A stretch of DNA of 49,775 bases. It comes from a virus. Below the pieces are notes generated by a model. The model was not told where the DNA came from and ran no database searches. It saw only the letters and a program-made list of their open reading frames with translations. Positions 47,075-49,775 of this stretch are shown one piece after another. Location: IMG/VR virus record IMGVR_UViG_3300032006_000013, positions 1 to 49,775 of that record; one strand, written 5' to 3'. Each line of letters opens with the position of its first letter. The stretch's first letter is position 1. Position numbers and translations under genes: made by a program.

Positions 47075-47332
47075 TTATTCGCCTTTCTTAAGTTCGTCTT
47101 CGATTTTTTTGGCGGCGGCAATTTCAGCTTCCTGATGCTTGACGCAGACGGCTTCATCGTCGTCGTCAGGGTAATCGTCTACAAGCTTGCCGCTCTTGAC
47201 AGAGTAGCGGTTTGCCAAACGCGACATTCCGCTTTTTATCTCGAAACTGGCGGTTGCGTCGGGTTCGGAGCCATCAACAAAATCGGCTATGAAAGAGCTG
47301 CCGTCATCGAGAAAGTATATTTTTTCAGTCAT
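47075..47332 (-). CDS. hypothetical acidic protein (85 aa)
   Basis: MTEKIYFLDDGSSFIADFVDGSEPDATASFEIKSGMSRLANRYSV... acidic with a DDYPDDDDEA run and a C-terminal Glu/Lys-rich helix. Unrecognised; between adhesin-like and scaffold genes. Confidence 0.6.
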   Translation of the reverse strand: MTEKIYFLDDGSSFIADFVDGSEPDATASFEIKSGMSRLANRYSVKSGKLVDDYPDDDDEAVCVKHQEAEIAAAKKIEDELKKGE

Positions 47333-47338
47333 TTTTGG

Positions 47339-48760
47339 TTATCCTTGTCGTATGTGTTCGTTATAGGCACTGTTGTCGGAGGAGCCGTCTCCGTATTTAA
47401 AAAGCCTGTAGTCATCGACAGCGGCCATTGCGGGGTAGTTTGTGGTGTTTGAACCGTGCCACATGGGAAGATAGCGATATTCGTTTCCATTCGACTCAAG
47501 CACTTGATTTATTCCCCCCACCCGGACGCCGGTGTATAAAAAAGCCCCGGTAGGGTTAGATGCGTAGCCGTTGCCAGGATACCAGTGTATGAAGCCGTCA
47601 TCTCTGAACGGCAAAACGTGCATACCGAAGGAAGTGTTGGTGTCGCTCAGAGATATTGAAGGTCCAACCGCCGTTTCTCCCATGCCAGTGAAATGACGAA
47701 GCGAACCAGACCAATAGTAGTAATACGGAGCCATAAAGCAGTAGTTCCTCCCGTCACGGGATGAGACAATCCTCTGACCGTATTGCTGAGCCTGATCCCT
47801 CCCGTAAGAGGTTGTGTTGGTGAGAGTAACCGCATGTGTGGTATTGATAGTCGCGCCTGGATCAGTCGCGGGCTGGTCCCAGTAATAACATCGAAAACCG
47901 CTGCTGTGATTGTGCTGAACGTAAGCGTGTATTTGGCCGTCGTCGCGTAGAATTAGTTTGTGATTTTGCTCACTTTCAAGATCGGTTGTTCCCCAGCTTG
48001 GGTGCTGCACGGTGTAAGTGAAGTCAAGCGTTGCGTTTGCCAGAGCTGCGGCGGGAGAAGGGTATGTATCAAAATCCCAGTTTGTAAATTTATTTATGTC
48101 AAAGCTGCCAGACCCGTTGTTGAGCTTGACACAGATGAACTCTTTTCGTGTGTTGTTGTAAGCGGCCATGCCGGAGCCTTGGCTCATGCTTACGCCAGAT
48201 ATACCTACGTCCTTCGTTCCTTCAAACGGGAGGTCTTCCCGGCATGATTTGTTTACGTGTCGCGCAAAAACATAGCCGTCTTCATAGCCGTACATGATGG
48301 CGCGATTAGCGTGATCGGAGGGGAAAAACATTCTCGCGTTGCGAAGTTTGTTATCTGAAGCGTAACTAGGGTGTCTTGAAGTTGTAGCCGATCCATCGGA
48401 GTAAAAATAACCAGCCGCGCTTCCATTCATTGCGTTAAACGCGAACATCGAGGCGTAAGTTGTCCCGCCAGAGCTAGGGTAACTGTTTGAACTCCCCCAT
48501 CCGCTGTATCCCATTGTGTTCTCGGTCGTGAAAGTTCCACTGTGGTACTGCACGACATTACTTGCGGTCACGTAGTTTCGGGTCGTGTAATTGTTGTACG
48601 CTGGGATAATCATGTTAAAATTTTCGTCGTAGAACACGTAATGATCGCCGCTGGATGTTTTGCTCCACATGACGTAGCAGGCCCGTCTTTGCGCCCTGCC
48701 AGCAAAACCTTTTCGGAGTTTGGTTCCCCCCGCGCTTCCAGATGATGGAATGAATGCCAT
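47339..48760 (-). CDS. putative adhesin/spike protein, 473 aa
   Basis: Gly/Ser/Tyr/Asn-rich with repeated short beta-strands (SRDGRNYCFMAPYYYYWSGS, NTTNYPAMAAVDDYRLF); a blade-like or beta-helical fold is likely. Its middle and C-terminal parts are paralogous to the gene truncated at the window edge. No catalytic motif. Probably a receptor-binding or decoration protein; name chosen from composition and family-like repetition, so tentative. Confidence 0.6.
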   Translation of the reverse strand: MAFIPSSGSAGGTKLRKGFAGRAQRRACYVMWSKTSSGDHYVFYDENFNMIIPAYNNYTTRNYVTASNVVQYHSGTFTTENTMGYSGWGSSNSYPSSGGTTYASMFAFNAMNGSAAGYFYSDGSATTSRHPSYASDNKLRNARMFFPSDHANRAIMYGYEDGYVFARHVNKSCREDLPFEGTKDVGISGVSMSQGSGMAAYNNTRKEFICVKLNNGSGSFDINKFTNWDFDTYPSPAAALANATLDFTYTVQHPSWGTTDLESEQNHKLILRDDGQIHAYVQHNHSSGFRCYYWDQPATDPGATINTTHAVTLTNTTSYGRDQAQQYGQRIVSSRDGRNYCFMAPYYYYWSGSLRHFTGMGETAVGPSISLSDTNTSFGMHVLPFRDDGFIHWYPGNGYASNPTGAFLYTGVRVGGINQVLESNGNEYRYLPMWHGSNTTNYPAMAAVDDYRLFKYGDGSSDNSAYNEHIRQG

Positions 48761-48773
48761 TAGCTAACTCCTG

Positions 48774-49775
48774 TTATTTTAGATCGCGGTATGAGTGAAG
48801 CCAGTAGTCTTGAACGGGAGACATGGCTGGGTAGTTCGTTGTGTTAGGGCCAGGGAACATGGGCATATACTGTTGTGCATTGGACTGCTCGTACATTCCG
48901 TCTGCGTCTTTGTGCATAAATTTTTCGAGGAATGCGCCTGACCAGTTGCCTGCGTAGACATTTTGGCTTTGCCACGTTGCAAAGCCAGTATCCTTGTACG
49001 GAATTACTTGATATGCGTAGCTCGTATTTGAGATTGAAGAGTAAGTTCGGTTTTTGTTGATGCTTTCCTTGCACACGTAATGAACGGCTGAACCGCAGTG
49101 GTAATAATAATACGGACATACAAACGCGATTGACCTTCTGTCACCGCTCTCGATCATCTGAAGACCATATTGATCTCCCGAATCCATCCCGTAACTTGTC
49201 GTAAGTGTCACATCGGTTACATGAGTAGCTTGCGTTGTGCTTCCTTTTCCTCCCGTGGTCATGTCTGTGCCGTCCGTAGGAACGGTAAAAGTGTAAAGCT
49301 TTAGGTTGTTGGATGGGTCCATGATACATATGAATGCTGTCCCGTCATCGCACAGGCATATCTTGGGGTTTTGAAAGCTTTCATTGCTTGATGATGAGGG
49401 GTTGGTGCTAAGCGTCAACTCAAAATATGTCGCAGTTGTCGCATTCGTGAAAGCATCATGGGGCGAGGGGTAAGCGTCGAAATCGACCCCTTTGTAGTGC
49501 CAGACGTCCCAGGTATATGCGCCTGTATTGTAGTGAAGTCCGATGTATTCCTTTCGGGACTTGTTGTAGCTTCCAGTTCCTCTCATAGCCGTGGTAGGCG
49601 ATGTACTGCCAGAGTTCACGGCTGGAAGCTGAAAGTTTTTTGTGCCGGGTGCTTCTGGAAACCACTTTGAGAAATCATTTCGATTGAAGCACTTGATGTA
49701 GCCAGTGTCGTGAACATAGATTTTTCCAGCGTCCGTGTGGTCACTGTTTATTATGCGATTATTCAGATAGTGTTT
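48774..49775 (-). CDS. putative adhesin/spike paralogue, 5' truncated by the window
   Basis: At least 333 residues, open in frame to the window edge: reverse-strand bases 49775-49620 translate without a stop and align with the middle of the 473-aa neighbour (NKLRNAR-like start, DTGYIKCFNRNDFSKWFPEAPGTKNF). A GTG at 49619 exists but is internal to this alignment, so it is not the start. The C-terminal NTTNYPAMSPVQDY is shared. Missing N-terminus lies outside. Confidence 0.75.
   Translation of the reverse strand, partial: KHYLNNRIINSDHTDAGKIYVHDTGYIKCFNRNDFSKWFPEAPGTKNFQLPAVNSGSTSPTTAMRGTGSYNKSRKEYIGLHYNTGAYTWDVWHYKGVDFDAYPSPHDAFTNATTATYFELTLSTNPSSSSNESFQNPKICLCDDGTAFICIMDPSNNLKLYTFTVPTDGTDMTTGGKGSTTQATHVTDVTLTTSYGMDSGDQYGLQMIESGDRRSIAFVCPYYYYHCGSAVHYVCKESINKNRTYSSISNTSYAYQVIPYKDTGFATWQSQNVYAGNWSGAFLEKFMHKDADGMYEQSNAQQYMPMFPGPNTTNYPAMSPVQDYWLHSYRDLK

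Overview
The window is part of the genome of a tailed double-stranded DNA phage. It looks like a temperate, short-tailed (podovirus-like) phage of a marine-type bacterium. No host genes are visible, and coding is almost continuous. The phage assignment rests on an SU10/DUF5309-like major capsid protein, a scaffold-like protein, gp11/gp12-like tail adaptor and nozzle proteins, fibre modules, huge ejected virion proteins, a holin/M15-endolysin set, a Sak4/SSB/Cas4-like recombination set and a tyrosine integrase. Podovirus morphology is inferred from the absence of tape-measure, tube and sheath genes. An alphaproteobacterial host is only a guess. Terminase and portal genes are missing, and a gene runs off the right edge in frame, so the genome continues beyond the window.

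Layout. (1) 1-5.85 kb, plus strand: dense early cluster of small genes with unusual junctions (8-nt overlaps, a recurring stop-codon hairpin, a recurring extended leader), including a minimal cytosine-methyltransferase-like protein and an ArdC-like antirestriction protein. (2) 5.85-10.6 kb, plus: a structured RNA leader ending in an intrinsic terminator 21 nt before a CobS-like AAA+ ATPase, followed by a CobT-like HExxH/vWA protein and small genes. (3) 10.6-13.7 kb, plus: LuxR-type HTH regulator, tyrosine integrase, an unknown 262-aa protein and a small gene, ended by a strong terminator. (4) 13.8-17.9 kb, minus: HNH nuclease, small membrane protein, PD-(D/E)XK nuclease, HTH/zinc regulator, an AT-rich cruciform-forming region, primase-polymerase/helicase and a Cro/CI-like HTH protein. 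(5) 18.0-21.85 kb, plus: recombination and nucleotide genes (Sak4-like ATPase, SSB-like protein, Cas4-like exonuclease, DUF5664-like protein). (6) 21.85-49.8 kb, minus: lysis genes and the whole virion region, transcribed from right to left as adhesin paralogues, scaffold, capsid, tail adaptor, nozzle, fibre and ejection proteins, ending with a 3111-residue polyvalent protein that carries a zinc-metallopeptidase motif and an ADP-ribosyltransferase-like domain.

The working picture is as follows. Early genes blunt host restriction and probably remodel the host. The CobS/CobT-like pair forms a MoxR-vWA type ATPase machine of unknown target. PrimPol-helicase with Sak4/SSB/exonuclease replicates and recombines the genome, with no DNA polymerase visible. 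The integrase and HTH regulators govern lysis versus lysogeny. The late block builds the particle and ejects enzymes into the next host. The most unusual items are the structured leader of the CobS/CobT operon, a 33-bp exact repeat read in two frames inside the cobS-like gene, the small-gene junction code, the ART plus metallopeptidase megaprotein, the 15.5-kb cruciform and a strand-specific 9-mer (AGGGACGAC) in the late region.
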